DNA of 39,238 bases, from the NCBI RefSeq assembly GCF_003711395.1, contig NZ_PJRJ01000026.1, forward strand, positions 1 through 39,238, in the 5' to 3' direction. This DNA is from Acinetobacter sp. B51(2017). Its GTDB lineage: Bacteria; Pseudomonadota; Gammaproteobacteria; Pseudomonadales; Moraxellaceae. This document shows, piece after piece, positions 1 through 6,849 of this stretch (within the stretch, counting starts at the first letter, position 1; each line of letters opens with the position of its first letter). Below the pieces are notes generated by a model. It saw only the letters and a program-made list of their open reading frames with translations. It searched no databases and was not told the DNA's origin. The translations under genes were made by a program, and so were the position numbers.

Positions 1-127
1 ATATTGAGATTTATTACAATCGGGTCAGAAGGCATTCCGCAAACGGCTGGTTAAGCCCAGAAGCCTTTGAACAGAAATATTTTAAGAATTTAGAGGGATT
101 TGTTGTCCACGATACTGTCTAGGATCA
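1..127 (+). mobile_element. Right end of an IS3-family insertion sequence (partial)
   Basis: A transposase C-terminus runs in from the window edge and is followed within a few bases by a stretch ending GTCTAGGATCA at about 127. That is a plausible right terminus, because IS3-family elements end in CA and the transposase stop lies very near the end. The left end and target duplication cannot be seen. The IS lies immediately downstream of the TnsC-like gene, where a TniQ/TnsD gene would be expected, so it may interrupt the targeting part of the transposon. Confidence 0.6.
3..122 (+). CDS. IS3-family transposase OrfB, C-terminal fragment (partial at window edge)
   Basis: Frame 3 is open from the window edge to a TAG at 120-122 and gives 39 residues. 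It starts IEIYYNRVRRHSANGWLSP, continues into an AFEQKYF-like segment and ends HDTV. The YNxxRRHS...LSPxxFE pattern is the standard C-terminal tail of IS3-family OrfB, just after the last catalytic Glu of the DDE integrase core. It would catalyse circle formation and insertion of its own IS. The catalytic core lies outside the window. Identification as IS3 family is firm; the subgroup is not determined. Confidence 0.75.
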   Translation: MEIYYNRVRRHSANGWLSPEAFEQKYFKNLEGFVVHDTV

Positions 128-152
128 AAAAGAGTATTTTGCATAATTATAT

Positions 153-1097
153 TTATTTCATGAGTGAAATAATTTGAGACATATTCATTTCGAAGGGATT
201 TTTACTTTGTTTGCTAATGTATATCGTGATACCTAATTTCCAGGCATAACTGAAATCATTAGAGTTAATAACCTGCCGACCATCGTTTAAAGCATGCGTA
301 ATACTTTCTCTAATAAGGCTCATAATGTATGAGTGATAACCTTTCGTTGCTAATTGAATTTGCATGCCTACCAGTTGGCTATTTAATGCTGGCATGAAGG
401 TGATATTTTGCCTATCGAGAATTCTTGAAACTTCGGCAAGAAATGCAAACATACTTCCACCCTGTGATGGATCAACAGTTAATGGGTTTAGCTGGTAGAT
501 GAATGGAAATCTGCGTGCAATTTGGCTATCAATTTGAAGTAGTGGTACAAACTCAGGTAAACCAACTAAACAAAAACTGATTCCCGTTCTATTCACTAAG
601 GTTTTAATCCAATTGCCTGTAGTTCGATTCATTCTCGTCGACGTAGGTTTACGCTCAAATAAATGATGAAACTCATCTAAAAATATAAGCTTGGTTTCAC
701 ATTGGGCAAGTAAATGAATAAGCCTACTTGTTAAGTATTCAGTCGTACCATATCCATTTTCACAAGTGATATCCCCAAGTTCTTTGAGTATCATTATGGC
801 TAATGATTTCACTGTGGCAGGTGAGGGTACTTCTACATAACATGCTGGGATGATAGATTTTTTATGATACTTTTCAGTTTTTTCTGAACGTGGCATCAAG
901 CTTAAGATTGCTTTGCACAAAGTTGTTTTTCCTAATCCTCCTTCTGCCAGCAGCATGCTTCCAACTGGTTCACTATAAGAAATACTTCTTTTGACACAAT
1001 CTTGTATACCAGTAAAAGCTGCCATAAATTCATTTGAAGTAATGACAATATTGTTAATAGATCGAATCTGTTCAAATCGGTTGTCAAATTTTTCCAT
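153..1097 (-). CDS. TniB/TnsC-like transposition regulator ATPase
   Basis: This 314-residue AAA+ ATPase should bind target DNA and activate the TnsA/TnsB-like transposase. Walker A is AEGGLGKTT (residues 51-59) and Walker B is LIFLDEFHHL (138-147), with the DEFHH form typical of TniB/TnsC. The length matches TniB (about 300 residues) rather than the longer TnsC of Tn7 (about 555), so I expect control by a TniQ-type partner. The ATG at 1097 overlaps the end of the transposase gene by 14 bases, so the two are translationally coupled. The gene ends at its own TAA; the IS3 end lies about 25 bases further on. Confidence 0.85.
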   Translation of the reverse strand: MEKFDNRFEQIRSINNIVITSNEFMAAFTGIQDCVKRSISYSEPVGSMLLAEGGLGKTTLCKAILSLMPRSEKTEKYHKKSIIPACYVEVPSPATVKSLAIMILKELGDITCENGYGTTEYLTSRLIHLLAQCETKLIFLDEFHHLFERKPTSTRMNRTTGNWIKTLVNRTGISFCLVGLPEFVPLLQIDSQIARRFPFIYQLNPLTVDPSQGGSMFAFLAEVSRILDRQNITFMPALNSQLVGMQIQLATKGYHSYIMSLIRESITHALNDGRQVINSNDFSYAWKLGITIYISKQSKNPFEMNMSQIISLMK

Positions 1098-2964
1098 GTT
1101 TCAATACCTCCAAAGAACCAAACTGATCAATTGAAGTAGGTGTATTTATAGTGGAAACAGATTGTTCAGAAATAGCCTTTTCCTTCGAAAGAAGTTGTTC
1201 TTCAACTCTTTGTAGCTGCTTGGGAAGCTCTAGTGTAAGTGGTTTTAACCTTGGCTTTTTTCTCACAAGATTGGTTTGAATTTCGTGCATAAGTTTGTAT
1301 AAATAATATAAATCGGACATTGAACCGATCTTTTTTCTATCTAATTGTGACTGATTTTTCTTGAGTTTTTGAACCTCTAAATGGGTTACACGAGTCAATC
1401 CAAATGTATAGTCTTGATTAGTTGAGTCTGCTTGAATGACGACATCTTTATTGTCGGGATCAATGATAAAAACTTCATTCAAATTTAAGTCATCAATAAG
1501 CACAGTAACGGTTTTTATGCCTTTTGCTTGTAAAGTAGTAAGTGCATGAGAAAAATAAATGATACCGTCCACTCGGACTTGACCGTGATTAATGCTTCTT
1601 TCAATAGGCCTGCGACAGAGAATTTTGGCATCTATTTCTGTTAGAAAACTAGGCTGAATATCTTCAATAGCATCTTGCCACATGATGATGGGTGAGCGTC
1701 CTGTCGTGTGATGGATAGATTGGTGATAGACTTCATTAATCCATCTGCTTATATATTCTCTTAGTTGCTCCAAAGTTAATTGTGCATTTTTACTGGAATT
1801 GTATTCACCTCTTTCTGTTGGGTTTGAGAAGGTTGTACCAGGCAGCTTTTGAAGAATCCCATGTGTCAGCGTGCTAAAAAAACGTTCAATATGCGGTTTG
1901 TTATTAGGCGTACCAACTTGAGAAGGAGTTAGAGTAATTTTCAGTTGTTCACAAACTCTTGCGAGAGCATTATTTTTAAATTCCACACCATTATCTGGAA
2001 TGATGATGCTTGGAATTCCTCCTGGTAGCTTTTGGTTCGGCCGAGTAATCATGTCTTTAATTACTTCTAATGTTGTTGCAGCACTAGGTGGGTACATATT
2101 GATATAAGACCCAACAATTGTTCTTGAGTAAACATCAATTGCACATGCTAGAAAAGGCCGCCCTAAAGCAGTTTTTGTTTTTGGGTCTATAACAATAATG
2201 TCGAGATAGTGCGTATCAATTTCGACCATGTACATAGCAAAAGGACTAATAATACTTTTACCCGCTGCTTGAAATTTTTTCTTTGCTATTCGAGAGCCTT
2301 TTTTTACTTTCAGTTCAATAAATGGATCTAATTTCTTGATATATCGTTGAATACATCTGCGTGTTGGTAAATTGTCTAATGGGATGCCTCTCTCTATGAA
2401 CTGACCAAGCATATGGGCTTGAACATCTTTACTACTTCTGTATTCTGGTTTTAGATATACCTCATTAATAGCTTGATTTAGAATTTGATAAATTTCTGGA
2501 CTGAACCGCAAATTAAAATTGCCTTTCGATGTATGTTTTAAGCTGAGCTTATTATCCAAAGCAAACTTATATTGAGTTATCCATCTCGCAACAGTGCGAC
2601 TAGAAGGTGGGTTGGGGTCTTGGATTTCAGCAGATATTTGGGGTATTAATTTTGAAAGTAAATTGTCACTCGTTGGGTATTCTAATAGCTGCAAGGCGCT
2701 TATTACATAACGTTCTCTTCGATGAATCTCAATACTATGTTTGGGGTTAATCATCAGTTTATCTGGTGCGAAGACACATAAAATTTCACCTGATGTATAC
2801 CGGCTTTCAAATTCATTCGGGGATATCGAAAATGATTTCCCCCCCGCAATAGCTGCATACCGTATAGCGTTATAGGTTACAGAACCGATTTCAAAAATAT
2901 AATCAGGATGTTCTTTAAAATAAAAACGAAAACCTGGCTGTGGAATAAAAAGAGCATTATTCAT
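1084..2964 (-). CDS. TniA/TnsB-like DDE transposase
   Basis: This 626-residue transposase should bind the end repeats and join the 3' ends to target DNA. The integrase (rve) core is visible, with catalytic residues D250 (MVEIDTHYLD), D324 (IIPDNGVEF) and E360 (NNKPHIERFF). The N-terminus (about 80-215) looks like helix-turn-helix DNA-binding domains, and a Mu-type beta-barrel plus basic tail follow the core. The tail after about residue 540 is Lys/Glu/Gln-rich and probably contacts the ATPase. The start ATG lies one base after the TnsA-like stop (TAA-C-ATG), so the two are co-transcribed. The family is TniA/TnsB; I cannot assign a named transposon. Confidence 0.9.
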   Translation of the reverse strand: MNNALFIPQPGFRFYFKEHPDYIFEIGSVTYNAIRYAAIAGGKSFSISPNEFESRYTSGEILCVFAPDKLMINPKHSIEIHRRERYVISALQLLEYPTSDNLLSKLIPQISAEIQDPNPPSSRTVARWITQYKFALDNKLSLKHTSKGNFNLRFSPEIYQILNQAINEVYLKPEYRSSKDVQAHMLGQFIERGIPLDNLPTRRCIQRYIKKLDPFIELKVKKGSRIAKKKFQAAGKSIISPFAMYMVEIDTHYLDIIVIDPKTKTALGRPFLACAIDVYSRTIVGSYINMYPPSAATTLEVIKDMITRPNQKLPGGIPSIIIPDNGVEFKNNALARVCEQLKITLTPSQVGTPNNKPHIERFFSTLTHGILQKLPGTTFSNPTERGEYNSSKNAQLTLEQLREYISRWINEVYHQSIHHTTGRSPIIMWQDAIEDIQPSFLTEIDAKILCRRPIERSINHGQVRVDGIIYFSHALTTLQAKGIKTVTVLIDDLNLNEVFIIDPDNKDVVIQADSTNQDYTFGLTRVTHLEVQKLKKNQSQLDRKKIGSMSDLYYLYKLMHEIQTNLVRKKPRLKPLTLELPKQLQRVEEQLLSKEKAISEQSVSTINTPTSIDQFGSLEVLKHGKI

Positions 2965-2965
2965 G

Positions 2966-3670
2966 TTAATGTGCCTCTCTTATTTCTTTTTTGACTCCGC
3001 CAATCTTTATTCTTTGATGAAAAAATAGATAATCTGCTAGTTCTTGTTTAAGACCAATTGATTCAAGTGTTTTATAGGCTTGCGTTGAGTTATCAAATTC
3101 TTTGAGCTTTAACTGGTCTAAAGCGTAATTAATTTCGAAAGTATTCCAGTTGTATTGATGTCCTCTTTGATACCAATAAAGCAACTGAGAAATCTCTGAT
3201 TCATTGGGTAAATTTCTGTGATCTATTAACTTAAAAGTAATATCAATTGAGTGGAGTAGATCGGAAAGTATTGCAAAGCGGTTTAAGTCATCAGTTGATA
3301 ATGATGCTATGGATGGTTTGACTTCGTGAACTTCATAATCACCTTTTTGGGTTTGAACTAAAAAATCTGGAAAACAATACTGTTCATTGATCAGTAAAAT
3401 TTTTAATGCTTGTGAGCGATAGTTTAAGATATTTGGATCTTGTTCTAACGAGAGTGCATGAGCAAGTTCAAGTCGGCTTTCTAATGGTATTGCTCCACAA
3501 CACTTTTCACTAGGGAAGAGAGAGGTTCGACGACCAAATGCTCCTTGGTGGATTTTACGTTGCCCATGAAGTGTAGCTGCTACATTTGCTGTTGATTCAA
3601 AGGCAATCCTAATTTGTTCCAAGATATTGGTTTGAATATCAGTTTTTGAAAAAACTGTTTTATAAGACAT
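2966..3670 (-). CDS. TnsA-like endonuclease (TniC of Tn6022-type elements)
   Basis: This 234-residue protein resembles TnsA, which cuts the 5' strands at the transposon ends so that movement is cut-and-paste rather than replicative. Candidate active-site residues of the PD-(D/E)XK fold are E64 (PLESRLEL), D102 (CFPDFLV), E116 and K118 (VHEVKPS). Tn7 TnsA uses an equivalent Glu, Asp and Gln-x-Lys arrangement. It is the first gene of the tnsABC-like operon. Upstream lies an inverted repeat (ATTCTCA at about 3695-3701 and TGAGAAT at about 3711-3717) that could be an operator for the operon. The C-terminal part, which in Tn7 meets TnsC, has no motif I can read. Confidence 0.8.
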   Translation of the reverse strand: MSYKTVFSKTDIQTNILEQIRIAFESTANVAATLHGQRKIHQGAFGRRTSLFPSEKCCGAIPLESRLELAHALSLEQDPNILNYRSQALKILLINEQYCFPDFLVQTQKGDYEVHEVKPSIASLSTDDLNRFAILSDLLHSIDITFKLIDHRNLPNESEISQLLYWYQRGHQYNWNTFEINYALDQLKLKEFDNSTQAYKTLESIGLKQELADYLFFHQRIKIGGVKKEIREAH

Positions 3671-3754
3671 ATCTGTTCATCCATAAGTAATTCTATTCTC
3701 AATAGACATTTGAGAATGAGCTAATCTGTACTATTGCGATCGAATAGCACTTAC

Positions 3755-3783
3755 TTGACTGGTGACGATATAGAGAAGATACT
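3755..3783 (+). promoter_or_regulatory. Sigma-70-like promoter for a short transcript
   Basis: TTGACT (3755-3760) and GATACT (3778-3783) are separated by exactly 17 bases. The match to consensus is 5/6 and 4/6. No protein-coding start follows; two hairpins and a T-run do. Confidence 0.5.
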
Positions 3784-3789
3784 ATGATT

Positions 3790-3850
3790 CTCACGTCTTT
3801 ATATTCTTCTATATAAAGTCACCAACGGATCCTTTTAGGGTCCGTTTTTT
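3790..3850 (+). ncRNA. Candidate small RNA with two hairpins
   Basis: Downstream of the 3755-3783 promoter, a perfect 8-bp stem CTTTATAT/ATATAAAG (3797-3804 and 3811-3818, 6-base loop) is followed by a second stem. The second stem, AACGGATCC/GGGTCCGTT (3824-3832 and 3838-3846), has one G-T pair and runs into a T-run ending at 3850, so it is an intrinsic terminator on the plus strand. A transcript of about 60 nt is predicted. It begins beside the TnsA-like operon and runs away from it. No ORF is present. It could instead be an unlinked terminator plus a chance hairpin. Confidence 0.45.
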
Positions 3851-3953
3851 ATTGAATTTTTCTCTAGTTTTTCATAATTACTCCAAGAGTATTTCTGAGT
3901 ATGAGAAATTTGGTGGTTCATGAAAAAGACGTATTAATAATTTCACACAACTA

Positions 3954-4136
3954 TCAATCATCTTTAATTCCTAATTTAACTGCGATTTTGTGACTCTCTC
4001 CTCGAATAGGAAGTCTATTCATTTTCAAGACTCTATATACCAATTCTGTTGAAAAGTTATTCTCCTTAGCCCAATCCGCAAAGGATATTCCTTTCTTTTG
4101 AAATTCTGTTTTAACTTGCTCAATAGATTTAGCCAT
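3954..4136 (-). CDS. BcepMu gp16-family DNA-binding protein
   Basis: A 60-residue protein beginning MAKSIEQVKTEF and containing GISFADWAKENNF, VYRVLKMN and RGESHKIAVKLGIK. This pattern (GIS.aeWA..nGf....VYrvL.g...RG.sH.IAv.LGlK) is what I recall of the small DNA-binding protein family typified by BcepMu gp16, found in Mu-like phages and other transposing elements. I chose the ATG at 4136 over an upstream TTG at 4178 because the family match begins there. No good Shine-Dalgarno sequence precedes it on the coding strand. It probably regulates genes of the transposon or its cargo. Its presence beside TnsABC suits a regulator of transposition. Confidence 0.7.
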   Translation of the reverse strand: MAKSIEQVKTEFQKKGISFADWAKENNFSTELVYRVLKMNRLPIRGESHKIAVKLGIKDD

Positions 4137-4230
4137 AGCGTTGAAATTTGTAAGATATAGGAGGAAATTTAGTTTCAAAAAAAAATTAAATCAAGTTATT
4201 TTTTTTAATTAATTTATTGTTTTTTAAGTA

Positions 4231-4248
4231 AATATTTTTAAAAATATT
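4231..4248. promoter_or_regulatory. 18-bp AT palindrome upstream of the gp16-like gene
   Basis: AATATTTTTAAAAATATT is a perfect palindrome in the very AT-rich gap between the gp16-like start (4136) and the stop of the next gene (4261). It is a possible operator, but low complexity makes chance plausible. Confidence 0.25.
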
Positions 4249-4260
4249 ATCTTTTTATTT

Positions 4261-4743
4261 TCATAATATTTTTAAAAAATTATCTAAAATATTTAATTTT
4301 TCTCTTTTTTCTTCTCCTTCTAAATCAATTTTTTGATCTAAATTTATAAATTCTGAATTAAGTTCAGGATATTTTAATAAGAGTTCATGCAAGTACTCTT
4401 TTTGAGTATTTAAGCTAATTATGTTTTTGTTTATTAAACTTTTTTCAAGCTCTATAACCTTTTTTAAGCGGCTATTTAAAAAATGATTTCTATTCTGTTT
4501 CAGTTTTTCAGTTTCACTATAAAGAAATATACGACTGTTACTTTCTGACCTTTTAAAACTCAAGAATCCATGACGCAATAATGTTCTTAAAGATGCATAT
4601 ATATGCGATGCATGAATGGTAGAATTTTTTCCTTTAAGATTTTTAATGTTTTTTAAAAACATTTTCGCTTCCCACTCATGGATTTCATTTTGAAGAAAAA
4701 CTTTTTCAAACTTTTCTGCATGTGGAAGATAAAATTGAAACAT
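4261..4743 (-). CDS. Hypothetical protein, winged-helix-like
   Basis: I do not recognise the family. The frame is open from 4890, but only through a GTG that would overlap the divergent repressor gene; the first in-frame ATG is at 4743 and gives 160 residues beginning MFQFYLPHAEKFEK. Residues about 25-80 (coordinates from this ATG) contain HASHIYASLRTLLRHGFLSF followed by a short hairpin and a RIFLYS strand. That is the helix-helix-wing pattern of winged-helix transcription factors. The C-terminal half is Lys/Glu/Leu-rich helix, possibly for dimerisation. It is transcribed away from the XRE gene at 4839, so the intervening bases probably hold divergent promoters. A regulatory role is inferred. 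Confidence 0.5.
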   Translation of the reverse strand: MFQFYLPHAEKFEKVFLQNEIHEWEAKMFLKNIKNLKGKNSTIHASHIYASLRTLLRHGFLSFKRSESNSRIFLYSETEKLKQNRNHFLNSRLKKVIELEKSLINKNIISLNTQKEYLHELLLKYPELNSEFINLDQKIDLEGEEKREKLNILDNFLKIL

Positions 4744-4838
4744 AGCTATTAAATCTTTTTGATAAAAAAGAGGATTATAGTCCGTGGATATATAGTCCTC
4801 AATTGGTGATATTTCTGTTTTTGAGCAATTAGTTACAA

Positions 4839-5045
4839 ATGTCAGAATTATCAGCAGCAATCGGTCAATTAATCCGCAATAGACGAACACAACAAAAATT
4901 AACTCAGGAATCTCTTGCTCTTCAATGTGGGATAGATCGTAGTTATATGGGACGTATTGAACGTGGCGAGGTTAATATCACTGTTGAAAAAATTTATGAA
5001 ATTGCTTTTGTGTTGAAAATTAGTGCCAAAGATTTACTACCTTAA
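4839..5045 (+). CDS. XRE-family helix-turn-helix regulator
   Basis: A 68-residue single-domain repressor. The helix-turn-helix lies at about residues 20-45: KLTQESLALQCGIDRSYMGR, followed by IERGEVNITVEKIYEIA. Small XRE proteins of this size resemble the C (controller) proteins of restriction-modification systems, which time expression of toxic or defensive genes. No Shine-Dalgarno sequence precedes the ATG, so it may be translated from a leaderless mRNA, as some C proteins are. It sits about 370 bases upstream of, and in the same direction as, the radical SAM-nuclease cargo, so control of that cargo is a reasonable inference. Confidence 0.8.
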   Translation: MSELSAAIGQLIRNRRTQQKLTQESLALQCGIDRSYMGRIERGEVNITVEKIYEIAFVLKISAKDLLP

Positions 5046-5220
5046 AATTAAATTACCTATTACATCCAACAGTTTTGGGTATTTATGACGTTCGATGAGT
5101 CTTGCCGATATTCCTAAAGAAAATGGTTTTTTTAATACATCTGCTTCATGATGCGATAAATACGCTTATGATTCACTTGCTTCAATAACCTCATACTTGC
5201 CTTTAAGTGACAATTGAAAT
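5046..5220. other. Decayed sequence between the two XRE regions
   Basis: No intact gene is visible. On the minus strand about 55 residues read almost open with a single stop (containing KKPFSLGISARLIERHKY), which looks like a protein remnant I cannot identify. I see no RNA gene or transposon end here. Confidence 0.3.
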
Positions 5221-5378
5221 GTGACTCAGTTACAGCTTGCTCGTCTTTTAATAAGCCACAGTCTTATGTATCTAAAGTTGAAATTTTAGAAAGAAGGTTA
5301 GATATCATTGAGTTATGCGACTGGCTTAAAACTTTAGATATTGAAATAACAGTTTTTATAAATCAATTTAAATTTTAA
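5221..5378 (+). pseudogene. Broken XRE-family regulator (truncated and frameshifted)
   Basis: The first frame gives VTQLQLARLL, then after a one-base shift near 5250 reads KPQSYVSKVEILERRLDIIE and on to INQFKF before TAA at 5376-5378. Together these match the usual XRE core (TQ.qLA..L.kpQSyVSKvE.gERRLDviEl). Inserting one A in the run TTTAATAAG restores the frame. About 15 N-terminal residues are also missing. It is not the same protein as the intact XRE at 4839, so the region once had two repressors. Confidence 0.65.
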
Positions 5379-5402
5379 GGTTAGAATATATTTTCTTAAC
5401 CG
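5379..5402 (+). promoter_or_regulatory. Inverted repeat just upstream of the radical SAM gene
   Basis: GGTTA (5379-5383) and TAACC flank an AT-rich core that contains TAGAAT and ATATAT, both possible -10 elements. An XRE dimer could bind here. The gene that follows has no clear Shine-Dalgarno sequence. Weak evidence. Confidence 0.3.
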
Positions 5403-5417
5403 ATTGATTTATTTGTA

Positions 5418-6311
5418 ATGAAAAAAAGAATTGGGCCAGATGGAATCCTTTTTTTTGACCGAACTTCAGGCAATAATATTTTAATAAATGAATGCTCTTT
5501 ACCTCAATCTGAATGGTCTTTAGCCCCAAGACAGGTCTCTATAGCACTTACTAATGTTTGTGATTTGCAGTGTGAGTTTTGTTATGCACCAAAAAATAAA
5601 GCGAGTCTTGACTTTCAAAGCTTAACAAAATGGATAAAGGAATTCGACCAGTTTGGCTCTCTTGGAGTGGGGTTTGGAGGAGGGGAACCTACTTTATATC
5701 CTAAGTTCTCTGATATATGTGAATTTACAGCTAACGAGACAGATCTAGCTGTAACATTCACTACTCATGGTCATCGCTTAACTGATACATTATTGGCTGA
5801 TCTTAAAGGTAATGTGCATTTCATAAGAATAAGTATTGATGGTGTAGGGGCTACTTATGAAAGATTCCGTGGTCGAAAATTTAGTAAATTGCTAGAGCGT
5901 ATTGAAAGAACAAGGCAAATTACCTCTTTAGGTTTTAATGTTGTAGTTAATGATTCAACAATACAGGACCTTGATCAGGTTGCAGAAGTTGCAAAGATGT
6001 TTGATATATCCGAAGTACTACTTTTACCCCAGCAAGCCACTAAAAACGTCAAAGGTTTATCAAGAGATTCCTATGAAAAGCTGAAGTACTGGATAGAAAG
6101 CTATAGAGGGGAAACTCGTTTAACTATAAGTGATATTGGGCTTGAATCAAATTTTATATGTAATCCGCTTTCGATGGAAACTGGGCTTAATGCTTATGCT
6201 CATATAGATGCCCTAGGATTTATTAAAGGTAGTTCATATTCAAATATTGGTCAGCAAATTGGTGACAAAAGCATTTTAGAAGCGCTTCAGTTATTAAAAG
6301 AATGTAAGTAA
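5418..6311 (+). CDS. Radical SAM enzyme with degenerate twitch-like tail
   Basis: A 297-residue radical SAM protein. The cluster motif is C48-x3-C52-x2-C55 (NVCDLQCEFCYAPK), and the SAM-binding GGEP motif is at 88-91 (GFGGGEPTLYP). The TIM-barrel core spans about 35-240. The tail has C248, then AYAHIDALGFIKGSSYSNIG and a conserved-looking IGDKSILEAL. This mirrors a twitch/SPASM tail (Cys ... hyd-Gly ... Cys ... IG.....) but the second Cys position is Ser, so the auxiliary cluster is probably lost. GGGEPTLYP and the overall layout resemble peptide-modifying or MoaA-type enzymes more than viperins. The next gene starts 9 bases downstream. Its natural target may be the repeat protein or a nucleotide; neither is shown. 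No Shine-Dalgarno sequence is seen at the ATG. Confidence 0.85.
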   Translation: MKKRIGPDGILFFDRTSGNNILINECSLPQSEWSLAPRQVSIALTNVCDLQCEFCYAPKNKASLDFQSLTKWIKEFDQFGSLGVGFGGGEPTLYPKFSDICEFTANETDLAVTFTTHGHRLTDTLLADLKGNVHFIRISIDGVGATYERFRGRKFSKLLERIERTRQITSLGFNVVVNDSTIQDLDQVAEVAKMFDISEVLLLPQQATKNVKGLSRDSYEKLKYWIESYRGETRLTISDIGLESNFICNPLSMETGLNAYAHIDALGFIKGSSYSNIGQQIGDKSILEALQLLKECK

Positions 6312-6320
6312 GGGGAAAGT

Positions 6321-6848
6321 ATGAAAATTTGGAATAGTTATGGATCAGAACATTCTATGAATTTGGTATTAATAGGCTCATTTGTTCAGGCTAAAGATGC
6401 TGAAAATATAGAAAAGCTTGTTGCAAAGTTGAAAAAAGCTTCTGAACATGAGGAATATTACTTATCTGGTGAATCTCCAGAAAATCATAAATTTTCTAAA
6501 GAAGTCTTAGAGGCTCTTCAAGAACAGCAAGTTAATCATTTATCTCCATTAGAAATAGACCAATTTAATTCTGATTATTATTTAGAGCGAGATGAAAATA
6601 AGATAACGATTGATACGGATGAGATTGATATATCCGCATTTATTAAAATTTTTGTGGATGCTGGTGCAAAAGTAGAAGTTTACTCCAAGCATTTTTATCC
6701 TGAGAATCCTGAGAATCCTGAGAATCCTGAGAATCCTGAGAATCCTGAGAATCCTGAGAATCCTGAGAATCCTGAGAATCCTGAGAATCCTGAGAATCCT
6801 GAGAATCCTGAGAATCCTGAGAATCCTGAGAAAGTTGAGGGAAAATAG
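6321..6848 (+). CDS. DUF6375-like protein with a C-terminal Pro-Glu-Asn repeat tail
   Basis: A 175-residue protein. The N-terminus MKIWNSYGSEHSMNLVLIG matches my memory of DUF6375 proteins (MKIW..YGSEHSmNLVmIG). Residues 1-125 alternate strand and helix (a VLIGSF strand, a helix about 24-42, then an IDISAFIKIFVDAGAKVEVY helix-strand), suggesting a ferredoxin-like domain. Residues 127-168 are 14 exact Pro-Glu-Asn units, then PEKVEGK. The tail is acidic, proline-rich and probably extended. AAGGGGAAAG is a strong ribosome site. The gene lies between the radical SAM and nuclease-NTPase genes with gaps of 9 bases and 1 base. The tail could be a linker, a binding arm or a substrate for the radical SAM enzyme. 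Confidence 0.75.
   Translation: MKIWNSYGSEHSMNLVLIGSFVQAKDAENIEKLVAKLKKASEHEEYYLSGESPENHKFSKEVLEALQEQQVNHLSPLEIDQFNSDYYLERDENKITIDTDEIDISAFIKIFVDAGAKVEVYSKHFYPENPENPENPENPENPENPENPENPENPENPENPENPENPENPEKVEGK
6699..6833 (+). repeat. 9-bp tandem repeat, 14 perfect copies plus one variant
   Basis: The unit CCTGAGAAT is repeated without any change from 6699 to 6824, followed by CCTGAGAAA. It is in frame, encodes Pro-Glu-Asn, and ends 17 bases before the next start codon. Because the unit is a multiple of three, slippage would change tail length without breaking the frame. Confidence 0.98.
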
Positions 6849-6849
6849 A

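Noticed and set aside
3693..3720. ATTCTCA/TGAGAAT inverted repeat as the transposon end
   Set aside because: It is a single short repeat unlike the TnsB-type direct repeats at 10902-10965; an operator for the TnsA-like operon is more likely.
4744..4890. GTG-started extension of the winged-helix-like protein
   Set aside because: It would overlap the divergent XRE coding region and its promoter; the internal ATG at 4743 is simpler.
5418..6311. Radical SAM protein as a prokaryotic viperin
   Set aside because: The GGGEPTLYP motif and twitch-like tail fit peptide-modifying or MoaA-like enzymes better; I see no viperin-specific stretch.
6699..6833. Repeat array as a CRISPR
   Set aside because: The unit is 9 bp, directly tandem and has no spacers, and it lies inside a coding frame.
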